A model generated the notes under the pieces. It ran no database searches and had not been told where the DNA came from. It saw nothing but the letters and a program-made list of their open reading frames with translations. The translations under genes were made by a program, and so were the position numbers. This document shows positions 23,804 through 30,685 of a stretch of 30,685 nucleotides of DNA, in pieces; positions within the stretch are counted from its first letter, which is position 1; each line of letters begins with the position of its first letter. Source of the DNA: Anaerolineales bacterium (GTDB lineage Bacteria > Chloroflexota > Anaerolineae > Anaerolineales > Anaerolineaceae). Location of the stretch: NCBI GenBank assembly GCA_020060485.1, contig JAGVAB010000042.1, forward strand, positions 1 through 30,685, written 5' to 3'.

Positions 23804-24688
23804 TCATCCTCTCGTACTGTGTGCCCGCTCAAAAGCGCTCTTCAACGTGCGCAGGGTCAATTCTCGTGCCAGATTGCGCCGGTAGGCAGCTGTGGCGTGC
23901 ATATCTGTCGCCGGTTCAATTTCTTTTTGGGATGCCAAAGCAGCCGCCTCAACAAATAGCCCGGCGGATGCTTCTTGTCCAATCAATAATTGGGCCGCCT
24001 GTCTGGCTATCCGCGGCGTGGGAGCCGCATTTTGATAAACCAGTCGCGCCTCCGTGCACACGCCGCTTTCATCCAACGTCACCACTGCTGCCACGCCCAT
24101 CATCACCCGGTCACCATTGCGCCGGGCAACTTCCTCAAAACCCCAGCCTGTGCCTGATTGCATGGCCGGAATGGCAATTTCCACCAGGGCCTCATCACTT
24201 CTCAAAGCATTGTGATTGGTGTGTACAAAAAAATCTTCTGCCGCAATCCAGCGCTCTCCCAGCGTACTGACTGCCTTAAACCTTGCCCCCAGAGCTGTAG
24301 TGATCGTTGGTTGTTCAGCCGCCGGATCAGCATACGCCAGGCTTCCCCCGATCGTGCCGCGTGTACGTATGGCAACATGGGCCACATACGGCACAGCTTC
24401 ATGCATCAATGGCAAAGCTTGTTCAATGGTCTTGTCCATCTCCAGCGTACGCTGGCGGGTCATCGCACCAATGCGCACTTCATCCCCTGGCTCATGGCGG
24501 ATATAGGCCAGTTCCGGTAGCCGGTTCAGGTCGATCACCACCACCGGCTGCATGCTGCGGAAATTCAAAGCCGCGATCAAACTTTGCCCGCCCGCCAACA
24601 GACTGGCATCGCTTCCGTATTGGTGCATTGTCTCCAACACCTCCTGAAAAGAGTCGGGAGACAAGTAATCAAATGGCTCAGGTTTCAT
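23804..24688 (-). CDS. Molybdenum hydroxylase FAD-binding subunit
   Basis: A 294-residue CoxM-like flavoprotein. FAD-binding motifs are LLAGGQSLI (31-39) and TRGTIGGSLAYADPA (109-123), and the CO-dehydrogenase-type C-terminal domain is present. First gene of the operon (FAD, 2Fe-2S, Mo order), behind a TTGTAT/TATAAT promoter. It transfers electrons out of the enzyme to an acceptor that is not identified here. No maturation genes (CoxD/E/F or XdhC types) are in the window. Confidence 0.92.
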   Translation of the reverse strand: MKPEPFDYLSPDSFQEVLETMHQYGSDASLLAGGQSLIAALNFRSMQPVVVIDLNRLPELAYIRHEPGDEVRIGAMTRQRTLEMDKTIEQALPLMHEAVPYVAHVAIRTRGTIGGSLAYADPAAEQPTITTALGARFKAVSTLGERWIAAEDFFVHTNHNALRSDEALVEIAIPAMQSGTGWGFEEVARRNGDRVMMGVAAVVTLDESGVCTEARLVYQNAAPTPRIARQAAQLLIGQEASAGLFVEAAALASQKEIEPATDMHATAAYRRNLARELTLRTLKSAFERAHSTRG

Positions 24689-24707
24689 GACAAAGTCCCT
24701 TTTATTT

Positions 24708-24722
24708 AGATAATATATATCT
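24708..24722. promoter_or_regulatory. Small palindrome in the leader of the molybdenum hydroxylase operon
   Basis: AGATA (24708-24712) and TATCT (24718-24722) flank 5 nt. It lies 20 to 34 nt upstream of the first start codon, downstream of the promoter. It may be an operator, but the region is very AT-rich and chance is possible. Confidence 0.3.
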
Positions 24723-24734
24723 TATTTATATTAT

Positions 24735-24757
24735 ATTATAACTTCCAGATAATACAA
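24735..24757 (-). promoter_or_regulatory. Promoter of the molybdenum hydroxylase operon
   Basis: On the minus strand TTGTAT (24752-24757) is followed by TATAAT boxes at 24735-24740 and, at 16-nt spacing, 24730-24735. Confidence 0.5.
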
Positions 24758-24798
24758 GGCCATCCCGGCGAAAATGCCCGATACACAAATTGTTCGGC

Positions 24799-24804
24799 TA
24801 TAAT
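24799..24804 (+). promoter_or_regulatory. -10 box of the DMT transporter gene
   Basis: TATAAT, followed about 18 nt later by AGGAG (24822-24826), the ribosome binding site of the transporter. No good -35 was found. Confidence 0.5.
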
Positions 24805-24833
24805 TCCTCCATCTCATCTGCAGGAGAAATCTC

Positions 24834-25775
24834 ATAGCCTCTTCCAGCGATCCTCTCTCTACCAGCGTTACTTCCCATCCAGCAGCTTCTCGCAGCCTGA
24901 TCTGGGCATTGGTGAATGCCATTCTTTGGGCTTCAGCTTTTGTTGGTATTCGCGCCGCCCTGCAAAGCTACTCTCCACAAAGCATTGCCCTGTTCCGCTA
25001 TCTGATCGCATCGGTGGTAATGATCGTTTACGCCCTCTTCACCCGCATGCCCCTGCCCAAAAAGCATGACCTGCCGCTGATCGCCCTGCTTGGTTTTCTG
25101 GGTTTTGCGGTCTACAACGTGGCCTTGAACGCCGGTGAAAACGAAATTCCCGCCGGTACAGCCAGTTTCATCATCTCGTTTGACCCCATTTTCATGGCTT
25201 TGCTGGCTTTCCTGATCCAAAAGGAGCATCTCACAAAATGGGGCTGGGGTGGTATCTTGCTCTCCTTTGGCGGGGTGGCTCTGATCAGTTTCACCCAGGG
25301 CAGCGGTTTGGCGTTAACCTCGGCGGCCTTGCTGGTCTTGCTGGCTGCCTTTTCAAAGTCCCTGTATTCCATCGGCCAGCGCCGTCTGCTCAAGACCTAT
25401 GGACCGCTGCAATTTGTCACCTATGCCATCTGGGCCGGCACGCTCTTTTTACTGGTCTTCACCCCCGGCTTGCTATCTGATCTCCGCCAGTCAGATCTCC
25501 GCCCCACACTGGCGGTTATCTATATGGGCATCTTTCCTGGAGCACTGGGATATCTGGCATGGTCAACCGTTCTGTCCCGTTTGCCGTCTTCCGTTGCCGC
25601 CAGTTTTCTCTATCTGGTGCCGCTTTTCACCATCCTGATCGCCTGGGTCTGGTTGGGTGAGTTGCCACACATCACCTCCCTCTTTGGAGGTCTGCTTATC
25701 CTGGCGGGTACAATCATCGTCAATCGCTGGGGACTTCATACTTCTTCCGGTTTTCAACATCAAAACAGGCCTTAG
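24834..25775 (+). CDS. DMT/EamA-family transporter, probable ATA start
   Basis: A 313-residue transporter with about ten transmembrane segments in two EamA repeats (LVNAILWASAFVGIRAAL near the N-terminus; second repeat from about residue 170, with the closing motif YLVPLFTILIAWVWLGE). No ATG, GTG or TTG occurs in frame between the upstream stop at 24801 and TTG 24909. Starting at TTG would shorten the first membrane helix and leaves no ribosome binding site. ATA 24834 lies 7 nt after AGGAG and gives the N-terminus (M)ASSSDPLSTSV followed by an intact helix, so it is chosen. Either this is a rare ATA start or ATG has mutated or been misread. Substrate unknown. Confidence 0.75.
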   Translation: MASSSDPLSTSVTSHPAASRSLIWALVNAILWASAFVGIRAALQSYSPQSIALFRYLIASVVMIVYALFTRMPLPKKHDLPLIALLGFLGFAVYNVALNAGENEIPAGTASFIISFDPIFMALLAFLIQKEHLTKWGWGGILLSFGGVALISFTQGSGLALTSAALLVLLAAFSKSLYSIGQRRLLKTYGPLQFVTYAIWAGTLFLLVFTPGLLSDLRQSDLRPTLAVIYMGIFPGALGYLAWSTVLSRLPSSVAASFLYLVPLFTILIAWVWLGELPHITSLFGGLLILAGTIIVNRWGLHTSSGFQHQNRP

Positions 25776-25816
25776 CCCGCTTCATGAGCCAATCCATATC
25801 CCCAACAGGAGATCCC

Positions 25817-26602
25817 ATGCTTTCTCAACTTCCCTCATCCATTCAAGCCCTTATTCTCGATATGGACGGTGTCCTCTACCGCCAGAACGAGACAATTGGC
25901 GACCTGCCCGCTGTCTTTCGCCGTATCCAGCAGCTTGGCTTGCAAGTCATGTTCGCCACCAACAGCACCACCCTCACCGCCGAGCAATATGTGCCCAAAC
26001 TGGCGGCCATGGGCGTTTCGACCGAAGCCTGGCAGTTCATCACCTCGCCCGGTGCCACAGCCCACGCCCTGAGCAAACGCTGGCCTCAGGGCGGCCCAGT
26101 TTACATGATCGGCGAAGCCGGCCTGCACCAACCCATGCAAGAGAAGGGCTTCTTCCATGCTGAACAGGACGTGCTGGCCGTAGTCTCCGGCCTGGACAAA
26201 CATTTCACCTACGAGATACTGGTCAAAGGCGTACGCCTCCTCCTGCAAGGCGTGCCCTTCATCGGCACCAACCCCGATTTGCTCTTCCCCACCCCCAACG
26301 GCCCCTCGATTGGCACTGGTGGCATGCTGGCCATCCTGGAAGCCTGCTCCGGGATCAAACCCGAGATCATCGGCAAACCCTATCCTGCCATGATGCACAT
26401 GGCACTGGATAAGCTTCACATGACGCCAGACCAGGCCCTGGTGGTCGGTGACCGTCTCGACACCGACATCGCCGCCGGACAGGCTGCCGGCTGCCACACC
26501 GCCCTGGTGCTCAGCGGCATTGCCACCCGCCAGGACGCTCAACAATGGCACCCATCCCCCGACTTGATTGCTGAAGATCTATCCACCTTGTTAGGTATCT
26601 GA
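25817..26602 (+). CDS. HAD-IIA phosphatase (NagD-like)
   Basis: A 261-residue hydrolase. Motif I is DMDGVLY with nucleophile Asp15 and general acid Asp17, motif II is FATNST, motif III the Lys of IGKPYP, and motif IV GDRLDTDI. The large C2-type cap between motifs II and III (with IGEAGLHQ and TNPDLLFP) places it with NagD and 4-nitrophenyl/phosphoglycolate phosphatases. The start ATG 25817 has AGGAG 5 nt upstream; the frame is open a little further left. It follows the DMT gene by 41 nt and may be co-transcribed. The physiological phosphoester is not evident. Confidence 0.9.
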   Translation: MLSQLPSSIQALILDMDGVLYRQNETIGDLPAVFRRIQQLGLQVMFATNSTTLTAEQYVPKLAAMGVSTEAWQFITSPGATAHALSKRWPQGGPVYMIGEAGLHQPMQEKGFFHAEQDVLAVVSGLDKHFTYEILVKGVRLLLQGVPFIGTNPDLLFPTPNGPSIGTGGMLAILEACSGIKPEIIGKPYPAMMHMALDKLHMTPDQALVVGDRLDTDIAAGQAAGCHTALVLSGIATRQDAQQWHPSPDLIAEDLSTLLGI

Positions 26603-26696
26603 CCAAATCTGCCAGCATCCCGTCAAGGCTTCTGTTCATTTTTCATTCCCGGAATTCCAAGTCCATTTTTCGGTGGAAATTCGTTGCTGCATCCAG

Positions 26697-26702
26697 TAAA
26701 AT
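26697..26702 (+). promoter_or_regulatory. -10 box placed for a leaderless ada mRNA
   Basis: TAAAAT ends 6 nt before the ada ATG, and no Shine-Dalgarno sequence is present, so transcription would begin at or next to the start codon. Confidence 0.45.
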
Positions 26703-26708
26703 GATGAC

Positions 26709-27767
26709 ATGCAAACCATTAAAACTCTCCCCCCAATTGATGAAATGCAAACCGCTTTCTACCAGCGCGACCCGTCCTACGATGGCATTTTTTTTGTTGC
26801 CGTGCGTACCACCGGTATCTTTTGCCGCCCCTCTTGCCCGGCCCGCAAACCACTGACACAGAATATTGAATTCTACGCCACCCCCCGCGATGCCATGTTC
26901 TCTGGCTACCGGCCTTGCAAGCGCTGCCACCCATTGGCGGTAGACGGCACTCCTCCGGATTGGGTGGAAACCCTGCTGGAAATGGTGGAGACCGCTCCCG
27001 ACCAGCGCATTCAGGACGCAGATCTGCGCCGCATGGACATTGACCCGGCCCGCGCCCGGCGTTATTTCCTTAAACATTATGGGATCACCTTTCAAGCGTA
27101 TTGCCGTGGCCGGCGGCTGGGAGAAGCCCTCACCCAAATCCGCGAAGGCACATCCCTGGATGAAGTGGCTCTGGGCAATGGCTTTGAATCCCACAGCGGA
27201 TTTCGGGAAGCCTTCGGACGCACCTTTGGCCGCCCGCCTGGTCACGCACAGGATGCTGAATGCATCTTCACCGAATTGATCGAATCGCCGCTTGGCCCGC
27301 TGGTGGCGGGGGCTACCCCCGAAGGTGTCTGCTTGCTGGAATTCAGCGAGCGCCGCCGCCTGGAAAAGCAGTTCGTTGTCTTGCGCCGCCGTTTCCAACA
27401 ACCCGTCCTGCCCGGCACCAACACCCACCTGCAGCATCTGCGCCAGGAGCTGGCTGCCTACTTCGCCGGAGACCTGACCACATTCAGCGTACCTCTGGTC
27501 TACCCCGGCAGCGACTTTCAGGAAATCGTCTGGCAGCAATTGCAGCGCATCCCCTACGGGGAGACCCGCTGTTACGAACAGCTTGCCCAAGAGATCGGCT
27601 TCCCCAAAGCAGCCCGTGCCGTTGGTACTGCCAACGGCTGGAACCGCATCGCCATCCTCATCCCCTGCCATCGCGTGGTGACCAAAGACGGCCAATTGGG
27701 CGGTTATGGCGGTGGCAAGTGGCGCAAGCAATGGCTGCTGGATTTGGAAAAGAGACACAGCCCGTAA
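26709..27767 (+). CDS. ada: Ada: bifunctional DNA alkylation repair protein and regulator
   Basis: A 352-residue full-length Ada, almost the E. coli length. The N-terminal Zn domain has Cys39, Cys43, Cys70 and Cys73 (FCRPSC, PCKRC), where Cys39 would accept methyl groups from phosphotriesters. The AraC-type helix-turn-helix region (about 90-180) shows RRMDIDPARARRYFLKHYG and LDEVALGNGFESHSGFREAFG. The C-terminal O6-methylguanine methyltransferase has the acceptor Cys320 in IPCHRV, plus GTANGWN. Methylated Ada would activate alkylation-response genes, normally including its own. No AlkB or AlkA gene is adjacent. Confidence 0.95.
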   Translation: MQTIKTLPPIDEMQTAFYQRDPSYDGIFFVAVRTTGIFCRPSCPARKPLTQNIEFYATPRDAMFSGYRPCKRCHPLAVDGTPPDWVETLLEMVETAPDQRIQDADLRRMDIDPARARRYFLKHYGITFQAYCRGRRLGEALTQIREGTSLDEVALGNGFESHSGFREAFGRTFGRPPGHAQDAECIFTELIESPLGPLVAGATPEGVCLLEFSERRRLEKQFVVLRRRFQQPVLPGTNTHLQHLRQELAAYFAGDLTTFSVPLVYPGSDFQEIVWQQLQRIPYGETRCYEQLAQEIGFPKAARAVGTANGWNRIAILIPCHRVVTKDGQLGGYGGGKWRKQWLLDLEKRHSP

Positions 27768-27768
27768 G

Positions 27769-27875
27769 CCGAGCTTGTCGAGACCCGAGCCTGTCGAGGG
27801 CAGAACCAGTCATCACCATTACCCGCAGGCCGAGCCTGTCGAGACCCGAGCTTGTCGAGGCCCGAGCCTGTCGTG
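27769..27875. repeat. Cluster of five CCGAGCYTGTCGAG repeats
   Basis: Copies of CCGAGC(T/C)TGTCGAG start at 27769, 27785, 27830, 27846 and 27862 (the last ends in TGTCGTG). Copies 1-2 and 3-5 are spaced 16 nt apart, with a 45-nt step between the two groups. They lie between ada and the end of the SUI1 gene. Confidence 0.7.
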
Positions 27876-27893
27876 ACCAAAGCAGGCCTCGTC

Positions 27894-28247
27894 TTATCCC
27901 CCGGCGATCTTCACCTTGAACCCCCGCTTCACCAACTCACCCGCAAGCTTGTCGCGGTGGTCGCCCTGGATTTCGATCACCCCCTCCTTGAGCGTGCCGC
28001 CTGAACCGCACATCCTCTTCAACTCAGCCAGCAGTCCGCGCAAGGCCTCATCATCCAGCGGCACGCCAGTCACGATAGTGACGGTCTTGCCCTTGCGTCC
28101 TTTGGATTCCCGCGATACGCGCACCGTGCCATCCCCTTGCGGCCGTGTCGTTCGCTGCTTGCAGGTACAATCCTCCATCGGCTGCCCGCAATTAGGGCAC
28201 ATCCGTCCCCACTCGGTCGAATAAACGGTCCGGTTCTCGTCACGCAT
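27894..28247 (-). CDS. yciH: SUI1/eIF1-like translation factor (YciH family)
   Basis: A 117-residue protein. An N-terminal zinc-knuckle-like segment, CPNCGQPMEDCTC (about 17-29), is followed by the SUI1 fold: KGKTVTIVTGVPLDDEALRGLLAELKRMCGSGGT, then EIQGDHRDKLAGELVKRGFKVK. The GSGGT loop and IQGDHRD are signature positions. Bacterial YciH is thought to affect start-codon selection and initiation fidelity. The start ATG 28247 has GAGGTG 8 nt upstream; the open frame extends well upstream, but no conserved sequence is seen there. It is divergent from the Fe-S gene. Confidence 0.9.
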   Translation of the reverse strand: MRDENRTVYSTEWGRMCPNCGQPMEDCTCKQRTTRPQGDGTVRVSRESKGRKGKTVTIVTGVPLDDEALRGLLAELKRMCGSGGTLKEGVIEIQGDHRDKLAGELVKRGFKVKIAGG

Positions 28248-28454
28248 CCGCTGCTCACCTCTTTCAATATTGTCCGCCGCTTTTACAGGCGGGCATGATG
28301 TACGTGCGACTTCTTCATATTTTAAACCCAAACTCTCCCATCCAGCCAATGTGGTTTCCCCATTTTTACTTGCCTTTTGGAAAGCCTTTCTCTCTGTCTG
28401 AGGGAACCATGATCCAGCCGAAGGTTGCTCACCACACCGCTCCCCCGGTTGCAT

Positions 28455-28460
28455 TATAAT
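28455..28460 (+). promoter_or_regulatory. -10 box placed for a leaderless mRNA of the Fe-S gene
   Basis: TATAAT ends 6 nt before ATG 28467; no Shine-Dalgarno sequence precedes the gene. Confidence 0.55.
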
Positions 28461-28466
28461 CAAAAC

Positions 28467-29549
28467 ATGAACCCACAAAAACTGCCCGCCTTTGATCCCC
28501 ATTCCCCCTACCGGCAACTCGCCGCCGCGCTGGACGCATTGCCCAACCGCTTCCCGCCCGCCGAAGATGAATCGCATTTGCACCTTTTGGCCTGCATCTT
28601 CACCCCCGAAGAGGCCGATCTGGCGGCAAACCTGCTGCCCGAAATGGAATCCCCTGCACAGATCAGTGATCGTTTGGACCGCGGCCTGCGCGAGACCAGC
28701 GTCATGCTCAAAGAGATGACCAAAAAGGGCCTGATCGCTCTTGGCAAAACATCCCAGGGGCGGCTTGGGTTTGGCTTAATGCCCTTTGTGGTCGGCATCT
28801 ATGAAGCCCAGGGCAATCGCATTGATGGCGAAATGGCCGCCCTGTTCGAGAATTATTACCAGAAGGCCTTTGGCCGCTCGCTGGAATTGCAGCCGCAGGT
28901 ACATCGCGTCATCCCCATTGGAGAAAGCATCCCCAACGACATGGAAGTGCATCCCTTTGAAAGCGCCTCCGGGCTGGTCGATCGTGCCCAGGCCTGGGGC
29001 GTGATCAATTGCATCTGCCGCACCCAAAAAGCGCTCATCGGTGATCCCTGTCATCACCCCGTGGATGTATGCATGGTATTAAGTGAAATACCGGAAGCAT
29101 TTAACACCAGCCAGAACATTCGCTCTCTGACCCATCAGGAAGCTCTGCAAACCTTGCAACGCGCCGCAGATGCCGGACTGGTGCACTGCGTCAGCAACAA
29201 CCAGCGCGACTTGTCGTACATCTGCAATTGCTGCACCTGTTCATGCAGCATCCTGCGCGGCATGGCCGAGATGGGCATCGCCAACGTGGTTGCCCGTTCC
29301 GCTTTCGTTAATCGCGTGGATGTAGAATTGTGCATTGCCTGTGGAGAATGTCTGCCAGCCTGTCATTTCAATGCCCTCAATCTGGACGATGTGCTTCAGG
29401 TGAACGAGACCCGTTGTGTGGGATGCGGTCTATGTGTGCCGCTTTGCCCGCAGGGCGCTCTCCACCTGGAGCGCCGCCCCAGTGAGGCCGACCCGCCCCT
29501 CACTGAAAAAGATTGGGGCGCCGTCCGCCAGGCCCGTCATCAGGATTAG
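28467..29549 (+). CDS. Cysteine-rich 4Fe-4S protein with N-terminal winged helix
   Basis: A 360-residue protein. The N-terminal part (about 30-110) resembles a winged helix (DLAANLLPEMESPAQISDRL, then MTKKGLIALGK). The middle part has an unusual cysteine set: Cys182, 184, 195, 202, 241, 253, 255, 256, 258 and 260 (CIC, then CNCCTCSC). The C-terminus holds two standard [4Fe-4S] ferredoxin motifs: Cys289, 292, 295, 299 and Cys317, 320, 323, 327, with a Pro following only the second. It appears cytoplasmic and may transfer electrons or respond to redox state. The overall arrangement is known from uncharacterised 4Fe-4S binding proteins; the function is unknown. It ends 9 nt before the converging lipoprotein gene. 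Confidence 0.8.
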   Translation: MNPQKLPAFDPHSPYRQLAAALDALPNRFPPAEDESHLHLLACIFTPEEADLAANLLPEMESPAQISDRLDRGLRETSVMLKEMTKKGLIALGKTSQGRLGFGLMPFVVGIYEAQGNRIDGEMAALFENYYQKAFGRSLELQPQVHRVIPIGESIPNDMEVHPFESASGLVDRAQAWGVINCICRTQKALIGDPCHHPVDVCMVLSEIPEAFNTSQNIRSLTHQEALQTLQRAADAGLVHCVSNNQRDLSYICNCCTCSCSILRGMAEMGIANVVARSAFVNRVDVELCIACGECLPACHFNALNLDDVLQVNETRCVGCGLCVPLCPQGALHLERRPSEADPPLTEKDWGAVRQARHQD

Positions 29550-29558
29550 AACTCCGTC

Positions 29559-30347
29559 TCATTCTCCTGCCGCCGGCCAGGGTACCTCCACTGCCCGTGT
29601 ATACCCATGCTTCTCCGCCGCCACCAGCCGCGCATGCGAAACCTGCTCGCAGCCCGGCTCATCCACGATCGTTGCCCGCGTCTGCCATGCCCCCACCGGA
29701 TCAAAGATGAATTCCCCATCCCGGCACACCCACGCCTCAACGATGTACGGCACCTGCTCTGAATCATCCCCCGCCCGCAGCACCAGCGGGCTCCAAATGA
29801 CCGTTACCTCAGTGCCCTGCCGCTCCACCGAGACCACACTTACCGGCCCATAATACGGCGACTGCGGCAGCTTTACGTCCTCGGCATGCACCGGCTTGAC
29901 ATCCTTCAAATCGCCCCGTATCTCGAAATAATCCTCCCGCACCCAGCACGGATTATTGCCCCCGATGGCCTGCACCTCAATATAATTGCTGCCCACCACC
30001 CGGCTGAGGATCTCCAGATTACTGCCCTCATACACCCCATACTTGTACAAATATGGCTTGCCGGGGCCGTAATGGCAAACCGCCTGAGCAATGACCACCT
30101 TGCCGCGCAGCACCACATACGTCGGCACCGGCGTTGCTGTCGGGGTCGGCGTAAGGCTGGCCGTAGGCGTCAATGTCGCCGTAGATGTAGGTGTAACCGT
30201 CAATGTACTGGTCGCCGTAAGAGTCGGCTCACGTGTGTTGGAAGGCACAACGGAAGGTGTCAGTGATTCCACCACCCCTGTTGCAGGCAAACCGCACCCT
30301 GCCAAAACAAGCCCCAACAAAACCAGCATAAAAACGCGTTTCATCAT
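29559..30347 (-). CDS. Lipoprotein with Thr/Pro linker and SH3-like domain
   Basis: A 262-residue lipoprotein. Signal peptide MLVLLGLVLAGC with lipid-anchored Cys18 is followed by a Thr/Pro/Ser-rich linker with repeated TPT/TLT units (about 30-75). An SH3-like module follows (about 78-145: CHYGPGKPYLYKYGVYEG, EILSRVVGSNYIEVQ, CWVREDYFEI), common in envelope proteins that bind cell-wall material. The C-terminal 100 residues form a fibronectin-like beta region with paired cysteines. Two ATGs lie in tandem; -10 TATAAT (30354-30359) ends 6 nt before the first, and no ribosome binding site exists, which suggests a leaderless mRNA and favours the first ATG. Confidence 0.8.
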   Translation of the reverse strand: MMKRVFMLVLLGLVLAGCGLPATGVVESLTPSVVPSNTREPTLTATSTLTVTPTSTATLTPTASLTPTPTATPVPTYVVLRGKVVIAQAVCHYGPGKPYLYKYGVYEGSNLEILSRVVGSNYIEVQAIGGNNPCWVREDYFEIRGDLKDVKPVHAEDVKLPQSPYYGPVSVVSVERQGTEVTVIWSPLVLRAGDDSEQVPYIVEAWVCRDGEFIFDPVGAWQTRATIVDEPGCEQVSHARLVAAEKHGYTRAVEVPWPAAGE

Positions 30348-30353
30348 ATTTCA

Positions 30354-30359
30354 ATTATA
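30354..30359 (-). promoter_or_regulatory. -10 box placed for a leaderless mRNA of the SH3-like lipoprotein gene
   Basis: TATAAT on the minus strand, exactly 6 nt before ATG 30347. Confidence 0.5.
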
Positions 30360-30685
30360 TCTGCTTGAGTAGCATCATGGAAACCAGCTTGCCCCCCACC
30401 AAAAGAGGGCAATCCCATCAGCCCCAAACGCCTGCAATGAGTCAAGCGACCATCCAAATCCCTCTCCCAGACTTTGGCGTGGATGAGGTAAGGGCAAAGC
30501 CCTGTCACAGATTTTGAAAAGCCTTGGTCGAGGGCAAACACCTCGCACAAATCACCAGCCAAAAAGCCCTCTCCCAGACCTGAGAGAGGATAGGGTGAGG
30601 GCATGGCATTCTCAAGAAAGCTTGACATTTACGATTTTCCAAAACAGTGAAGGTCATCCAGATCAAAGTAGATGCAAAATGCTGA
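30360..30685. other. Gene-free tail region with dispersed repeats
   Basis: No convincing gene is seen on either strand. It contains the two REP-like copies listed separately and a lone TTGACA (30622-30627) without a matching -10. Confidence 0.45.
30460..30602. repeat. Two copies of a CCCTCTCCCAGAC...GAGG dispersed repeat
   Basis: Copy 1 (30460-30495) and copy 2 (30567-30602) both begin CCCTCTCCCAGAC and end GGnTnnGGTnAGGGC. Copy 2 can form a hairpin (CTCTC with GAGAG). They are related in layout to the larger element at 2144-2200 and resemble intergenic REP-type repeats. Confidence 0.6.

Noticed and set aside
20924..24688. Naming the operon aerobic CO dehydrogenase (coxMSL)
   Set aside because: The active-site loop lacks the cysteine required for the Cu-S-Mo centre of CO dehydrogenase.
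24909..25775. TTG 24909 as start of the DMT transporter
   Set aside because: No ribosome binding site precedes it and the first membrane helix would be cut; the upstream AGGAG points to 24834.
28248..28583. N-terminal extension of the SUI1 protein
   Set aside because: No conserved sequence upstream of ATG 28247, which has a good ribosome binding site and gives the normal YciH length.

Overview
The window looks like a chromosomal segment of an uncultured bacterium of the Chloroflexota, probably Anaerolineae-like. This is an inference from style, not from a marker gene: moderately high GC, several lipoproteins with long Thr/Pro linkers, a (CoxLMS-like) molybdenum hydroxylase, GH51/GH31 glycosidases, and -10 boxes placed directly against start codons. 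There is no rRNA, CRISPR array or replication origin.

Layout. (1) 1-2068: right end of an integrated element. It holds the tail of an unrecognised gene, an AT-rich DUF2513 gene and a large serine recombinase whose last 20 or so codons run antisense through a tRNA-Thr(CGT) gene, the likely attachment site. (2) 2144-10193: host genes, mostly on the minus strand: DNA polymerase IV, an EamA transporter, a CBM9-like lipoprotein, a plus-strand NrtR-like regulator with a degenerate Nudix box, a TetR/membrane-protein pair behind two operator-like palindromes, a GNAT-YoaP protein and an RlmD-type rRNA methyltransferase. (3) 10236-16200: an RHS remnant, then a sugar operon read leftward (MFS/GPH-like permease, GH31, GH51), with a palindrome filling the -35/-10 spacer of its candidate promoter. 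(4) 16275-16483: tRNA-Ser(GGA) with its promoter, followed directly by a 15-bp-period array of small covarying hairpins. (5) 16579-19814: a cell-envelope operon (ECF sigma, zinc anti-sigma, bactofilin-like membrane protein, Toast_rack-like lipoprotein) behind an ECF-type promoter. (6) 19898-24757: deoxynucleoside kinase, then a three-gene molybdenum hydroxylase operon (FAD, 2Fe-2S and Mo subunits). (7) 24799-30359: a DMT transporter that seems to start at ATA, a HAD phosphatase, full-length Ada, a SUI1/YciH factor, a cysteine-rich Fe-S protein and an SH3-like lipoprotein. (8) The tail (30360-30685) carries dispersed repeats and no gene.

How the genes work together. The sugar operon would import and hydrolyse hemicellulose-type oligosaccharides (alpha-xylosides and arabinofuranosides). 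The sigma/anti-sigma operon probably senses envelope state and controls its own membrane partners. The Mo operon encodes one three-subunit hydroxylase of unknown substrate. The rest are single-gene housekeeping, repair or transport units. The most notable signals that are not genes are the tRNA-Ser-linked hairpin array, the recombinase/tRNA overlap, the recurring leaderless promoter layout (-10, 6-8 nt, ATG) and the paired TetR operators.
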